Part shown: piece by piece, positions 20,300-31,011 of the stretch
Numbering within the stretch: the stretch's first letter is position 1
How the letters are laid out: each line of letters begins with the position of its first letter
DNA from: Auricularia sp. M13
Lineage: Eukaryota; Basidiomycota; Agaricomycetes; Auriculariales; Auriculariaceae
NCBI GenBank assembly: GCA_037042915.1
Contig: CM073196.1
Span: 620,001-684,000, forward strand
Length of the DNA: 64,000 nucleotides
Direction of reading: 5' to 3'
Made by a program: the position numbers and the translations under genes
Notes under the pieces: model-generated
Seen by the model: only the letters and a program-made list of their open reading frames with translations
The model's database searches: none
What the model was told of the DNA's origin: nothing

Positions 20300-21025
20300 T
20301 GTTACGCCCGTGCCCCGGTCCGCGGACCCCACGTGCTCTCGGCATCACTCGGCGTCATTCTACGTCACTCGGCCAACTCGGTCAACTCGGTCAAGCTCCC
20401 GAATACTCGGCTTATCTCCCCTCGTGTTCATATGCTCGGGATATGTTCTCCTCATCGTCCTCTACCTCTAGACCTCTCCCTCACTTCTCTAGCTTCTCTC
20501 CTTACTCGCATACATCCACCTAACTCGCCTTGTCCCTACTGTATCGATAGTGTTCATATCCGGTTCGCTCCACTCGTCTTAGTCATTCGCCTCTCGTCAT
20601 TCGCCCGATCCCCCGATACCTTACCCACTCGCTCTTACTCATCCTATCGGCCGATGACGACGATCTCTATTGATCTGAGGCCCCTTCTCCTTCGTCTCTA
20701 GGATACACTCCGAGTACATCGGATCACCTCCCCAAGTATAAAAGACACTCGACTTTGTATCTAGCTCCCCAGTTACGAAATCGACATAGTCGTGCCCCTC
20801 GCACACTCTATCCCTCTCTCTCTCGACTTCGCCTCTGGGTTCTCCTTTCGCCCGACTTACTCGTCTGAGTCCTCTGCTGCTCGCGGTCCCTTCGGTCGTG
20901 CTACTCGACGTAGCCGGTGTGCTCAATAACGCACCGAAGGCTCTAGTTGTTCGTTCGAGTGTTCTCTGCGCCCGGACGTTCGACTATCCTTGCAACCAAA
21001 CCCCCAAGGCACAGCAGGCTTAACA
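20300..21025 (+). repeat. 5' LTR of the gypsy element (726 bp)
   Basis: Starts TGTTACGCCC, ends GCTTAACA. Contains a TATA-like TATAAAAG at about 20737. Same sequence as 28199-28924. No standard tRNA-complementary primer site was recognised directly after it (GTATTTCGTAACTCG). Confidence 0.95.
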
Positions 21026-21057
21026 GTATTTCGTAACTCGAGCTCCGCTCGAGTTGT

Positions 21058-22911
21058 ATGGCCTTTGGGACTCGACAGAATCTCAGAAGAAAGCAGGAAG
21101 AACCTCATCCTCTACTCGACTCCCCCGACGCTATCCTTCGCGAAGCCCGTCGTCAGGCTCGTCTTCGCGACCAACAACCTCCTCAGCCGGCTACGCCTTC
21201 GCCATCAGTCTCGATGTCGGGCACTAGCCGCTTCGGATCATCTCGGCACTCGCAACCGCCGAACGATGATGACGAAATCCTCTCGCAACACACTCTCTCC
21301 GGCTCGCTTCACACCTCGCGTTTCTCGCCGGCCCAGTCCACACTACGCGCGGACCCGAGCGGTTCCTACCCTCCCTCGAGTCACACGACGCGATCGCCTT
21401 CGCATCCCTCGACTCACTCGCTCGGCTCTCGACACCCTCTCGCGCTCGTTCCGTACACCGGCTCTCGCTCGACTCCTCGTCTTTCGCAGCACTCCTCGTC
21501 GTTCCGCGGCTTCTTCCCATCCGGCACCCCTAACACGCCTCGGCGTGGCGGCGGGGGTGGCGGTGGAGGCGGCGGAGGTGGCGGCGGTGGAGGCGGAGGC
21601 GGTGGAGGCGGCGGTGGCGGTGGTGGTCATCGAGGTGCTCCCTCGCCCTCGTCACACCACTCGCACCACTCGCACCACTCGCACGGCTCGCACCCTCCGA
21701 ACCCTCCTCCCGGAGGTGGCGGCGGTGGGGGCGGTGGTGGCGGTAACGATCCTCCTGGTCCCCCGGGACCTCCCTTCGACCCCCCGTCGGACGGCTACGA
21801 CTCGGACGTCGATCGCGAACGACAATTCCACGATCAACACGACAACGTCCCTCGTGTATACTTCGTCGACCGCGACAGCGGCCCTCGCATCGACGCCGCC
21901 AAACCCGACAAATTCGACGGCGAAAACGCCAACAAACTTCGCGGATTCCTCATCGACTGCGAAACCTACTTCCTCGCCAACCCTCGGAAGTACCAGACGT
22001 CCCGCGAGAAGATTCTCTTCACCGCGACCTATCTCTCGGGTCGGGCGAAGGAATGGTGGGGCGGCTACGTTCCTCTCGTCCCGAATCCGCCTCCCGGTTA
22101 CGAGTTCCTCGAAGACTGGAACGAATTCAAGAACGAACTCACGATCACCTTCGGCGTCACGAACGAACGCGAACGCGCCGAAGTCAAGATTCGACGACTG
22201 CAAATGGCCGACAACGGCAAGGTCGCCCGCTACAAGCTCCAGTTCGACGAATACGCCAAACTGCTCGGCTGGGACGACGCTGCACTCGCCTCGCAATTCT
22301 ATCGCGGACTCCCTCGCCGCATCAAATCTGTCTTCGCTGCTCAAGTAGCTCAACGCCCGGCTTCTCTGACGCCACTCGCTGCGCTCGCTCTTAGCATCGA
22401 CGCCAACTACTGGATCGATAAGGACGAGCAAGCTCTCGAGCACGCGAACGAACCCCGGAAAGCGCAGAAGACCACCTCGACCGCGACGCCTCAATCGGGC
22501 TCCCGATCGAACACCAAGTCCAACGCGCGCCCCAACAACGGCAACAACGGCAACAACAGCAACTCGAACAACCACTCGAACTCGAGGGGTCAGTCCTCGA
22601 CCTCGGCCCGCTCGTCTTCGAAGACCACGACCAAGTCGAAGGACGACGTCGCGAAGAACCTCAACTCGAACGGCAAGCTCAACGACGCCGAACGACGCCG
22701 TCGCCTCGATAACAACCTCTGTCTCTACTGTGGCCATGCCGGCCACACCGCGTCCGAGTGCCGCAAGGCCGCTCACAATCGCGAGTCGAAGGGTCGCGCC
22801 GCTAAGGCTCAACCCGCGACTTCCTCGACGCCGGCTCCCGCTCCCTCGGGCGCCGCCGCTTCTGCCCGGCGGAAGCGAAAAACTAACGGGCAGTTCCCCA
22901 CGGGCATCTAG
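21058..22911 (+). CDS. Gag polyprotein of the gypsy element
   Basis: An intact 617-residue frame. Residues about 1-230 are low complexity (Ser/Pro/Arg/His) with a run of roughly 30 glycines near residue 165 and a second of about 11. The capsid region starts around PDKFDGENANKLRGFL and continues with AKEWWGGYV and YKLQFDEYAKLLGW (retrotransposon gag domain). The C-terminal part has the zinc knuckle CLYCGHAGHTASEC (CX2CX4HX4C), which binds RNA, in basic Lys/Arg-rich sequence. The stop is 22 bp before the next start (22934) in another frame. Unlike pol, gag shows no lesion. Confidence 0.9.
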   Translation: MAFGTRQNLRRKQEEPHPLLDSPDAILREARRQARLRDQQPPQPATPSPSVSMSGTSRFGSSRHSQPPNDDDEILSQHTLSGSLHTSRFSPAQSTLRADPSGSYPPSSHTTRSPSHPSTHSLGSRHPLALVPYTGSRSTPRLSQHSSSFRGFFPSGTPNTPRRGGGGGGGGGGGGGGGGGGGGGGGGGGGHRGAPSPSSHHSHHSHHSHGSHPPNPPPGGGGGGGGGGGNDPPGPPGPPFDPPSDGYDSDVDRERQFHDQHDNVPRVYFVDRDSGPRIDAAKPDKFDGENANKLRGFLIDCETYFLANPRKYQTSREKILFTATYLSGRAKEWWGGYVPLVPNPPPGYEFLEDWNEFKNELTITFGVTNERERAEVKIRRLQMADNGKVARYKLQFDEYAKLLGWDDAALASQFYRGLPRRIKSVFAAQVAQRPASLTPLAALALSIDANYWIDKDEQALEHANEPRKAQKTTSTATPQSGSRSNTKSNARPNNGNNGNNSNSNNHSNSRGQSSTSARSSSKTTTKSKDDVAKNLNSNGKLNDAERRRRLDNNLCLYCGHAGHTASECRKAAHNRESKGRAAKAQPATSSTPAPAPSGAAASARRKRKTNGQFPTGI

Positions 22912-22933
22912 GGCCAACTGCGTCAAGCCCAAG

Positions 22934-25900
22934 ATGCCTTACACTCGGTTGAACGCTGCCGCGCTCACCGATCAAGACGCTCTCATCGTCGTCCTCTCCT
23001 CCGACGCTGTCCCATCCTTTCGCACACTCGTCGACTCCGGCTCCGAAGATCAGTTCCTCGATACTCAGTTCGCCGAGAGTCTTCGACTCCCTCAAAAGTC
23101 TCTCGATCAACCGCTACGCCTTCGGCTCTTCGACGGCTCCTATCGCGGTGTTATCTCCAAATACGTGTCGCTTCCCGTCCGCTTCCCTTGCGGAACTTCG
23201 ATGATCATCAACTTCCTCCTCACCACTCTAGATCCGACTTGCTCTGCAGTGCTGGGATACCGCTGGTTGGCCCGCTACAATCCTAGGATTGACTGGTTCC
23301 ATCACCGCATCTCTTTCCCCACTCGTGTCTCGCCCTCGGATCCCTCGGGTTTCGTCCCTGGGTTCTCGCTCGACTCGGATCCTCCGACTCCGTCGTCACC
23401 TCCTCCCGCGCCACGTACTCTGCCTCCCGAACTGCCGATGGACGAAACCGCCCTTCGCGGCCGCTGCTCGCGTCGACATCAAGATCATCGGCGCCGCAGC
23501 CTTCGACACCTCTCGTCGACTTCGCGGCTCGATGGTCTCGGCCATCTACATTCGAGATCCATCGGTGCCCGCTCGCTCTGCGTCTGCCAACCCGGCCTCG
23601 GAAACCGGCGAAGGCATCCCCGAGTGTTATCACGAGTTCCTCGACGTCTTCTCAAAGGAGGCCTCGAATCGACTCCCTGAACATCGGCCGTACGATCTCA
23701 AGATCGACATGGAAGAAGGCAAGCCTCTCCCATCCGGTCCGATCTACTCGCTCTCCGAGCCCGAGCAACTCGCGCTTCGGGAGTACATTCAGGATAACCT
23801 CAGCAAAGGACACATTCGCTCTTCGTCGTCCCCGGGTGGCGCACCGGTTCTCTTCGTCAAGAAGGCCGACGGTTCTCTTCGCCTATGCGTCGATTATCGT
23901 GGGCTCAACAAGATCACTCGGAAGGACAAGTACCCGCTTCCGCTCATCTCGTCCACGCTCGACCGCCTCCGCACCGCCAAGAAGTTCACCAAGCTCGATC
24001 TTCGTGTCGGATACAGCAACGTTCGCATCGCGGCCGGCGACGAGTGGAAGACTGCCTTTCGAACGCGCTACGGCACCTACGAGTATCTCGTCATGCCTTT
24101 CGGTCTCACGAACGCTCCAGCCGCTTTCCAGCGCTTCATGAACGACATCTTCTCCGACCTCCTCGACGTCACGGTCACCGTCTACCTCGACGACATCCTC
24201 ATCTACTCGGACGATCCCTCGAAGCATGAGGAACACGTTCGAGAGGTCCTTCGACGGCTACGGGAGAATGACCTCTTCTGTAAGCCCGAGAAGTGCGAGT
24301 TCCATGCTGACACCATCGAGTACCTCGGGTACATCATCAGCCCCGAGGGCATCAGCATGGACCCGAAGAAGATTGCCACCCTCCTCGAGTGGCCCGTTCC
24401 TCGCAACGTTCGCGACATCCAGTCGTTCCTCGGCTTCGCGAACTTCTATCGACGATTCATCTACGACTACTCCGATATCGTCGTCCCGCTCACTCGTCTC
24501 ACTCGAAAGACCGCAACGTGGAACTTCACTCCGCAATGCCTCGCTGCGTTCAACGAGCTCAAGAAGGCGTTCACTTGCGCTCCCGTCCTTCACCACTTCG
24601 ATCCCGCTCTCCCTCGCGTCGTCGAGACTGACGCTTCTGACTACGCGATCGCGGGCGATCCTCTCGCACGTCCTCCCGGACGGCTCTGTTCACCCCGTCG
24701 CTTTCCATTCGCGCACGCTCACTCCCACCGAGCTCAACTACGACACGCACGACAAGGAGCTACTCGCGATATTCGAGGCGTTCGAACTATGGCGACACTA
24801 CCTCGAAGGGGCCGAGACCCCAATAGACGTCGTCACGGACCACAAGAACCTCGAGTATTTCTCTACCACGAAGATGCTCACTCGTCGGCAAGCTCGCTGG
24901 TCCGAGTACCTTTCTACCTTCAACCTCCTCATTCGCTTTCGACCCGGTCGACTCGGCGGCAAACCCGATGCTCTCACTCGCCGCCACGACGTCTATCTCA
25001 AAAGGGGGGATGGTGGCTACGCCAGCGCAAACCCGCAGAACTTCCGACCCGTTTTACTTCGGAACAGTTCGCCGCTTCCCTTCGCGCGACGTATGCTGAA
25101 GAGACTTTCCTTCGCGCAGCCACGATCATGGACACTCAGTCCATTCGGGATGACATTCGCGCCTCGTACGACTCGGACGAACTCGCTCTCGACATTCGCT
25201 CGAAACTCGGCACTGATGACGCGATCAACTGGTCGGCCTCGGACGATGGATTCTTGCTGTTCAAGGGCAGGATCTACGTACCGAACGCTCTCGATTGTCG
25301 CCTTCGTATCCTTCGCGAAAGCACGATCACCCGCTCGCTGGCCATCCGGGTCAGAACAAGACACTCAAGATGGTCGCCCGCGAGTACTACTGGCCCGACC
25401 TGCGCGACTCGATTCGTACCTACGTCCAGGCCTGCGTCACCTGTGGGCGCAGCAAACCTCGACGACACAAGCCGTACGGTCGACTTCAACCGCTCCCGAT
25501 TCCGCTTCGCAACTGGGACTCGATCTCGATGGACTTCATCGAACAACTCCCTGAGTCCAACGGTTACACCGCGATCCTCGTCATTATTGATCGCCTCTCG
25601 AAGCAGGGTATCTTCGTCCCGACCAAGGGCAAGATCACCTCCGAAGAACTCGCGCGTCTCTTCCTCATCCACGTCTTCGCCAAACATGGCGCTCCCTCGC
25701 ACGTCTCTACCGACCGCGGCTCCGAATTCGTCTCCCGCTTCTTTCGCGCACTCGGCTCGCTCCTCAACATGACCATGCACTTCACCTCGGGTCACCACCC
25801 GGAGGCGAACGGTCAAGTCGAACGCACGAACCAGACGCTCGAGCAGTACCTCCGTCTCTACTGCAACTACGAGCAGGACAACTGGTCCGAGCTACTCCCT

Positions 25901-26640
25901 CTCGCCGAATTCACGTACAACAACACCCGAACGACTCGACTGGTGTCTCGCCTTTCTTCGCCAACAAGGGTTTTCATCCGAACATCTCCGTCTACCCCGA
26001 GCGCGACGTTGCCTCTGCTCGCGCCCGCGACTTCGCTGTCGACATCCACGAACTGCAGGACGTCCTGAAGGAGCAGATCGCTGCCGCTCAGAAACGTTAC
26101 ACTGCATCTGCGAATGCTCGACGCACTCCCCGCCTGACTTCAAGGTCGGCGACATGGCCTACGTCCTCTCGGAGCACATCAAGACGACGCAGCCCACTCG
26201 CAAACTCGCCGATCGCTACCTAGGCCCGTTCCCGATCGTCGATCAACCTAGCTCGCAATCGTTCACCCTCAGCCTACCCGACTACCTCGCTCGCGTACAC
26301 CCGGTCTTTCACGTCTCGCAACTCGAACCCCACCCTCGAGAAGCGTTCCCCAGTCAACGTCAAGAACCTCCTCCGCCGTCGTCGTCGACGGCGAGCAAGA
26401 GTACGAGCTCGAAGTACTCAGCGTACGCATCGACAATCGCCATCGTCACTCGCGCCTTCGTTTCGCATTCGCTGGATCGGTCACATCGGCACTCCCGACG
26501 ACCCCGAGACCACCGAGATGGGCTCCGAAAATCTCGAACACGCGCAGGAAGCAGTTCAAGACTTCTATGCTGCAAATCCCAGCGCTCCCGGCAGTTATCA
26601 AGAATTCCAGCAGATCCTCAAGAAATTCGAAAACATCTAA
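22934..26640 (+). pseudogene. Pol polyprotein of the gypsy element, multiply frameshifted
   Basis: Protease: TLVDSGSEDQFLD (Asp-Ser-Gly) with [16 protein letters not shown], from 22934 in frame 2. Reverse transcriptase in frame 3 (about 23450-24655), with [27 protein letters not shown] and catalytic YLDDILIYS. RNase H in frame 1 (about 24655-25030), with [18 protein letters not shown] and DHKNLEYF. The next linker and integrase shift frame near 25030 and 25320; integrase has a His/Cys finger ending CVTCGRSK, and [38 protein letters not shown]. Further shifts occur near 25940, 26140 and 26400-26460. The end, RIRWIGHIGTPDDPETTE and ENLEHAQEAVQDFY, is a chromodomain-like module. At least six frame changes rule out a functional product from this copy. 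Confidence 0.9.
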
Positions 26641-26762
26641 GCACTCGTTTTTTCACTCGCTATTTCTTCGCTCACTCGCTTTTCACCCGATTCCAAGAAA
26701 CAGTCATTTATTACATTTTTTGGGCGACTTTGGTCGCACCCGCTACTACTCTATCCTATCGC

Positions 26763-28001
26763 CTACTCGTCCGCGTCCTCGGTCGCTTCCTCGACCGCTT
26801 CCTCGTCCTCCTCCTCGGACTCCTCCTCGACCTCCTCCTCGGCCTCCTCCTCCTCCTCGCTCGAAAACGGATTGTCGATCGACTCGTCGATCGACTGGCC
26901 GAACTGCTGCGCTTGCCACTGCAGCATCCGGTACAACATCCGCTCGATGTTGTGGACCGAATTGTTCGTCCACAGGGCGTGGTTCTCCACGACCCTGCGG
27001 TGCTCGGCCGTCTTCGCGCGGTCCTCGGCCGCCCGCGTCCCCAGCGTCGTCCCCTCGACGATCCGCACCTTCTTGGGGCGCTCGGGCGACGCACTCGGCG
27101 ACGCCGCCCTCTTCTCGCCGCGCGGCACGAACGGCTTGCCCGAGTGCGTACACTTGCCCCGGGTCTGATGACACGCGGTGCATGTGTTCGACCGGTGCTG
27201 CCGAACGCACTGGCCGCCGCGCTTGGCGCAAGCCTCGCACTGCTCGATGTCAGCCCCGGCGAGCAAAACACGAACGACCAAAACTCACCTGGCTCGGGAA
27301 CCGCGCCCCGTACGGCACCTCCGGCCACCTATCCGTGAACTTGCCGCCCCGCGCGGCTTGGGCTTGGGCTTGGGCTTCGCGGCCGGCGCCACCGGGCTCG
27401 CGAGCTCCTCGACCTCGTCGTCGTCCTCGAGCGTCTCGCCCGCCCCGAGCGACGGCGAGCGAGCGACCGCGACCGGCGCGGGTTTCGGCGCGACCTTGCG
27501 CGGCGCCTGAGCCGTCTTCGCGACATCGACCTAAAAAACAAAAAGCGCACCTTAGCCAGATCGCGCAGTCGAGGTAGCTCGACCCATACCTCCATGGCCT
27601 TCCGCCTCTTCGGCGGCGACTCGGTCTCCCTCGCGTCCTTCGCCGGCGCCTTCGTGCTCGTGGTCGGCGCTTCGCCGGCGACGCCTGGCTCTTCGCCGCC
27701 TTGGCGCCCGCGTCCGCCGCGATCTTGGCCACGCGCTCGGCCAGCATCCCGAAGCGTCGCTGCGCCGCCAGGCGCAGCTCGGCCTTCGCCTGGCGCCTGC
27801 GCGCGCTGAACGCCTCGATCGCGTCGAGGTCCTCCTCGTCGACGGCCTCTTGCTGTAGGCCGCCGAGCGTCCGCTCGCGTCCTCGTGCACTGCGATCAGC
27901 GCCTCCATCGTCGGGTCGTCCTCGAGCGACCTCATGACGGCGCCGACGGTCTTGCGGTCGTACGCGGCGGCGACGTCCTCGAGCGACTCGTATCGCGGCA
28001 T
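26763..28001 (-). CDS. Antisense accessory gene of the gypsy element, Zn2Cys6-like cysteine cluster
   Basis: Runs opposite to gag-pol. Exons proposed: 28001-27590, 27530-27289, 27239-26763, with GT-AG introns of 59 and 49 bp. N-terminus MPRYESLEDVAAAYDRKTV, then helical Arg/Ala/Lys-rich sequence, then an acidic linker (LEDDDEVEELASP) and WPEVPYGARFPSQ. The third exon opens with CEACAKRGGQC, continues to CTACHQTRGKC, and gives spacing CX2CX6CX8CX2CX6C, that of fungal Zn2Cys6 binuclear zinc clusters. It ends with helical sequence and a Glu-rich tail. At least two single-base frame changes (near 27870 and 27340) interrupt the present copy. The splice sites and codon pattern support a real gene; DNA binding is inference. 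It could also be a host-derived gene captured by the element. Confidence 0.6.
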
Positions 28002-28198
28002 GGTGGGCGGCGGGCAGAAGACAAGAGTGGTTCGACGATTCAACTCCCGACCCAACCACTTTTAATCTGCGTCCGACCCGTTCCGACCCGACCCGATCTT
28101 TTGGCCCCATTCGGACTCGAGTGCGTGCTATCTCATTTTTCGTATTCACCTTGCGTTGCTGCAGTCCTTCGTGGGCTCAGGACGTAAAGGGGGGATAC

Positions 28199-28924
28199 TG
28201 TTACGCCCGTGCCCCGGTCCGCGGACCCCACGTGCTCTCGGCATCACTCGGCGTCATTCTACGTCACTCGGCCAACTCGGTCAACTCGGTCAAGCTCCCG
28301 AATACTCGGCTTATCTCCCCTCGTGTTCATATGCTCGGGATATGTTCTCCTCATCGTCCTCTACCTCTAGACCTCTCCCTCACTTCTCTAGCTTCTCTCC
28401 TTACTCGCATACATCCACCTAACTCGCCTTGTCCCTACTGTATCGATAGTGTTCATATCCGGTTCGCTCCACTCGTCTTAGTCATTCGCCTCTCGTCATT
28501 CGCCCGATCCCCCGATACCTTACCCACTCGCTCTTACTCATCCTATCGGCCGATGACGACGATCTCTATTGATCTGAGGCCCCTTCTCCTTCGTCTCTAG
28601 GATACACTCCGAGTACATCGGATCACCTCCCCAAGTATAAAAGACACTCGACTTTGTATCTAGCTCCCCAGTTACGAAATCGACATAGTCGTGCCCCTCG
28701 CACACTCTATCCCTCTCTCTCTCGACTTCGCCTCTGGGTTCTCCTTTCGCCCGACTTACTCGTCTGAGTCCTCTGCTGCTCGCGGTCCCTTCGGTCGTGC
28801 TACTCGACGTAGCCGGTGTGCTCAATAACGCACCGAAGGCTCTAGTTGTTCGTTCGAGTGTTCTCTGCGCCCGGACGTTCGACTATCCTTGCAACCAAAC
28901 CCCCAAGGCACAGCAGGCTTAACA
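28199..28924 (+). repeat. 3' LTR of the gypsy element (726 bp)
   Basis: Direct copy of the 5' LTR, preceded by a polypurine tract and followed by the ACCAT target duplication. Confidence 0.95.
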
Positions 28925-29529
28925 ACCATTTGGCGCATGAGAACAGACATAAGCACCCCAGACTCATCCATAGCGAAGACCCGATGAGCAGGCACCTCGT
29001 CCTGGACGATAACTCGAGCCAGGAGAGCAAACCAGTCCTGCACATGCTCTGTGGAGAGGCCGTTGGCCCGCGTCCGGTCCAGTGTCTTCGTCCAGTATCG
29101 TCCAAGAACAGACTCATGGCGGACACGAAAGCGGCGCACCCAGTCCTTTCCCAGTCCCTCCCAGTCATCTGGAACGTTGCCAGCCTTTCGAATCAGGTAT
29201 TCCGCCAGGTCCCTGATCTGTGGGTCGGTCAAGGGGAAACCGTTTTCACCCTGGCGGATCAGCCATTCAACAAGCTGTTTCGTCTCCTCTGGGCCAAGAA
29301 GTGATTTTGCAGCATCGGTTTCGCTTCGCAGAGCCTGCCCGGACAAGTATTCGCCCAGACGTCGATGATCAACCCCTGCAGTCTCCGCGTGTTTGCGGGC
29401 GCTGACAGGAGAGCCACGCTGCTTTCTTGCGCGAAAGGACTGAGCAGCTTGCACAATTTTCTGCTCAGCCGCTTCGCGGTTACGCATGCGTTCCAGCTTT
29501 TTACTCGGGCGGCGCTGGCCAGGTGCCAT

Positions 29530-30237
29530 GACGAGCGAGCGAGCGACGAAGAGGAGAAGGCGAAAATCGATTTGCTTCCGGGGCCGGATGCTTCGATGCT
29601 GATGCCGCGGTCTATCTCCTCGGGCATGCTATTGCAGGCTCATGCAGGTGGTAATAACTGTTGTTCAACCCATGAGACAATATATTGACTTGTAAATTCG
29701 TCTCGTTGTGCTCAGGTTGGCTGGATTTTTGCCTGATAGCCGGAGAGAAGTCAGTGTGAGTTCCTTGAACAGTATGCTCAACCACCAGCACACCTATCTC
29801 ACTCAAGCAGATAGAGAATGCCTTATCTATACTCTAGTACCGGATCTGTGCTCTTGAATGGCTTGCATGAGCTTGTTCACTTCCCAGGAGTTGCTCATAA
29901 GTAAGGGACCAAGAATCTCGGGCCAGCTAAGCCAATGCATGACTGGCCAGTCATTCCTGTCATTAAATCAATACATTAGCTAATTTATGTTATGTCTGAA
30001 AAATTCCGAAGGCAGAGATTGCGACGGTTGGCCTGAAAGCTCTCTTTCGGAAAGTGGAATCGGCGGATTTGGCCACCGTCGGACGATGCCGGACACCGTT
30101 CTCAGCTATTACTGTTATCCCTGACAGAAAAACGTAACCAGAAGAAGCCCAAGATGTATGTCATGCTACAAAAAAAGCGCGAAGCTCAGAGGGCAAGAAT
30201 TGCGCCGGCGGTGGGCGTTTGGCCGGTTGCGCTATCG
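29530..30237. other. 5' untranslated region and subterminal region of the pogo-type element
   Basis: About 700 bp upstream of the transposase ATG (minus strand) and inside the right inverted repeat. Contains GGTTGGCC and TTTGGCCGG blocks related to the terminal repeat; no other coding sequence is evident. Confidence 0.6.
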
Positions 30238-30262
30238 TGGCCGTTTGCGTGCACAAATACTG
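30238..30262 (-). repeat. Right terminal inverted repeat of the pogo-type element
   Basis: 25 bp, perfect inverse of 18336-18360; followed by the target TA at 30263-30264. Confidence 0.9.
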
Positions 30263-30459
30263 TAGTAGTTGAAATATGGATGAAGTAACAGGCCCAAAAC
30301 AATATGTATGTGTTCTGCGCACTCTCTACCGATCTAGCTCGACGCGTATGCCACCATGCCCTGCCTATCAATAGCAGTGGCATCTGCGTAAGGAAACAAG
30401 AAAGCAAAACCGCAGCATAACACGTCAGCGCTGCGTGGCATGTTTCGCCGACGTCAGAT

Positions 30460-31011
30460 CTAATTGAAGAAGTACGCGCGCCAGGCAAGGTAGGCGCCAA
30501 GCAGGGCAAGAGGGATCAATACGGTGTTGAATCCTGGACCACTAGACGAGTTCAGAGTACTGGCAGATTATACGGTATAGATAACACTATACCTTGATTG
30601 GCCCTGTTGGCCCGTTGTTGATGCGAGAGGCTTTTGCTTGATTTCGGCGGCGGCCTTATCAGCACTCCCCTCCACAGTACCGACAAGCATATCAGTCAGC
30701 ATGGAGCGTGCGTCGTCAGAGTGTCCAATGTCCTCAAAAGCCTCCGTCGCGTCCGCCTTTCCTTGAAATGGTAGAGATAAGACATAGGGCATCCTGTCGC
30801 CGCTGGAAGAGCACTCGCACCTGCTTCGGCAAGAAGGACCTCTTCTCCACCAGGGTGCTCGTCCAGGAATTTTGACACGTCGTAAACTATGATACGTTGA
30901 GCAGCATCGGCCATCTCAGGCCAACTATCTCATACCTTTTCCACTCAGAACGAGCCAAGCGGACTCGCGCGTCTTGTGCTGCGCGACCTCGGAAACGTTT
31001 ATGATAGTCAT
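30460..31011 (-). CDS. Cytochrome b5, tail-anchored
   Basis: Exons, minus strand: 31011-30936, 30886-30821, 30761-30593, 30541-30460; introns of 49, 59 and 51 bp, all GT-AG; 393 nt gives 130 residues. The start MTIINVSEVAQHKTRESAW matches the usual first strand of the fold. Haem ligands are the His of FLDEHPGGEEVLL and the His of FEDIGHSDDARSM. A Ser/Ala/Lys linker follows, then a C-terminal hydrophobic anchor, FNTVLIPLALLGAYLAWRAY, ending FFN. This is a microsomal cytochrome b5 that donates electrons to desaturases, sterol enzymes and P450s at the ER surface. Length and domain order are typical. The last intron acceptor was chosen (after GTCTAG) because it keeps the anchor in frame. Confidence 0.92.

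Larger units (their letters stand above)
20300..28924 (+). mobile_element. Ty3/gypsy LTR retrotransposon (chromodomain-type), 8.6 kb
   Basis: Bounded by direct LTRs of 726 bp each (20300-21025, 28199-28924), both TGTTACGCCCG...GCTTAACA, with ACCAT duplicated on both sides (20295-20299 and 28925-28929). The purine tract AAAGGGGGGATAC lies immediately before the right LTR. Gene order gag, protease, reverse transcriptase, RNase H, integrase, chromodomain-like C-terminus is that of Ty3/gypsy. The LTRs translate identically in all frames checked, so the insertion is recent, yet pol is broken by several frame changes. About 1.5 kb between the end of pol (26640) and the right LTR carries an antisense gene, unusual for a standard gypsy element. 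Confidence 0.95.
18615..29529 (-). pseudogene. DDE transposase of the pogo/Fot1 group, split by a gypsy insertion
   Basis: Minus-strand coding parts: 29529 down to about 28925, 20299-20109, then after a 47 bp GT-AG intron (20108-20062) 20061-18615. Counting the 5 bp duplication once gives 2,238 nt, exactly 746 codons. The N-terminal 150 residues are basic and helical (Psq/CENP-B-like DNA-binding region, with DPQIRDLAEYLIR and LGKDWVRRFRVRH). The DDE_1 catalytic motifs follow: FAMDESGV, VLAVDGHGSHCT and YPPHTTHALQGLDVVLFSAF. The long C-terminus is charged and coiled-coil-like (Lys/Glu/Arg-rich, ending in an acidic Asp/Ser tail). The gypsy element sits just downstream of the first catalytic Asp (after MDESGV), so no full protein can be made from this copy. 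Apart from the insertion the frame is open throughout. Confidence 0.9.
18336..30262 (-). mobile_element. Pogo/Fot1-type DNA transposon, carrying a nested gypsy element
   Basis: Perfect 25 bp inverted ends (18336-18360 and 30238-30262) start CAGTATTTGTGCACGC and continue through AAACGGCCA. A TA dinucleotide flanks both ends (18334-18335, 30263-30264), the Tc1/mariner/pogo target duplication. Copies of GCAAACGGCCAACTT-like sequence recur inside the left end (18351, 18539), and related GGTTGGCC/TTGGCCGG blocks inside the right end (30033, 30210-30226); these are likely transposase-binding sites. Without the nested retroelement and its 5 bp duplication the element would be about 3.3 kb, encoding one DDE transposase on the minus strand. 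The perfect ends indicate it was active until interrupted. Confidence 0.9.

Noticed and set aside
20639-20926. 95-codon open frame present identically at 28538-28825
   Set aside because: It lies inside both LTRs of the gypsy element and is simply duplicated with them.
26756-27328. Large Arg/Ser-rich frames on both strands near the 3' end of the gypsy element
   Set aside because: They are shadows of the antisense Cys-cluster gene in other frames.
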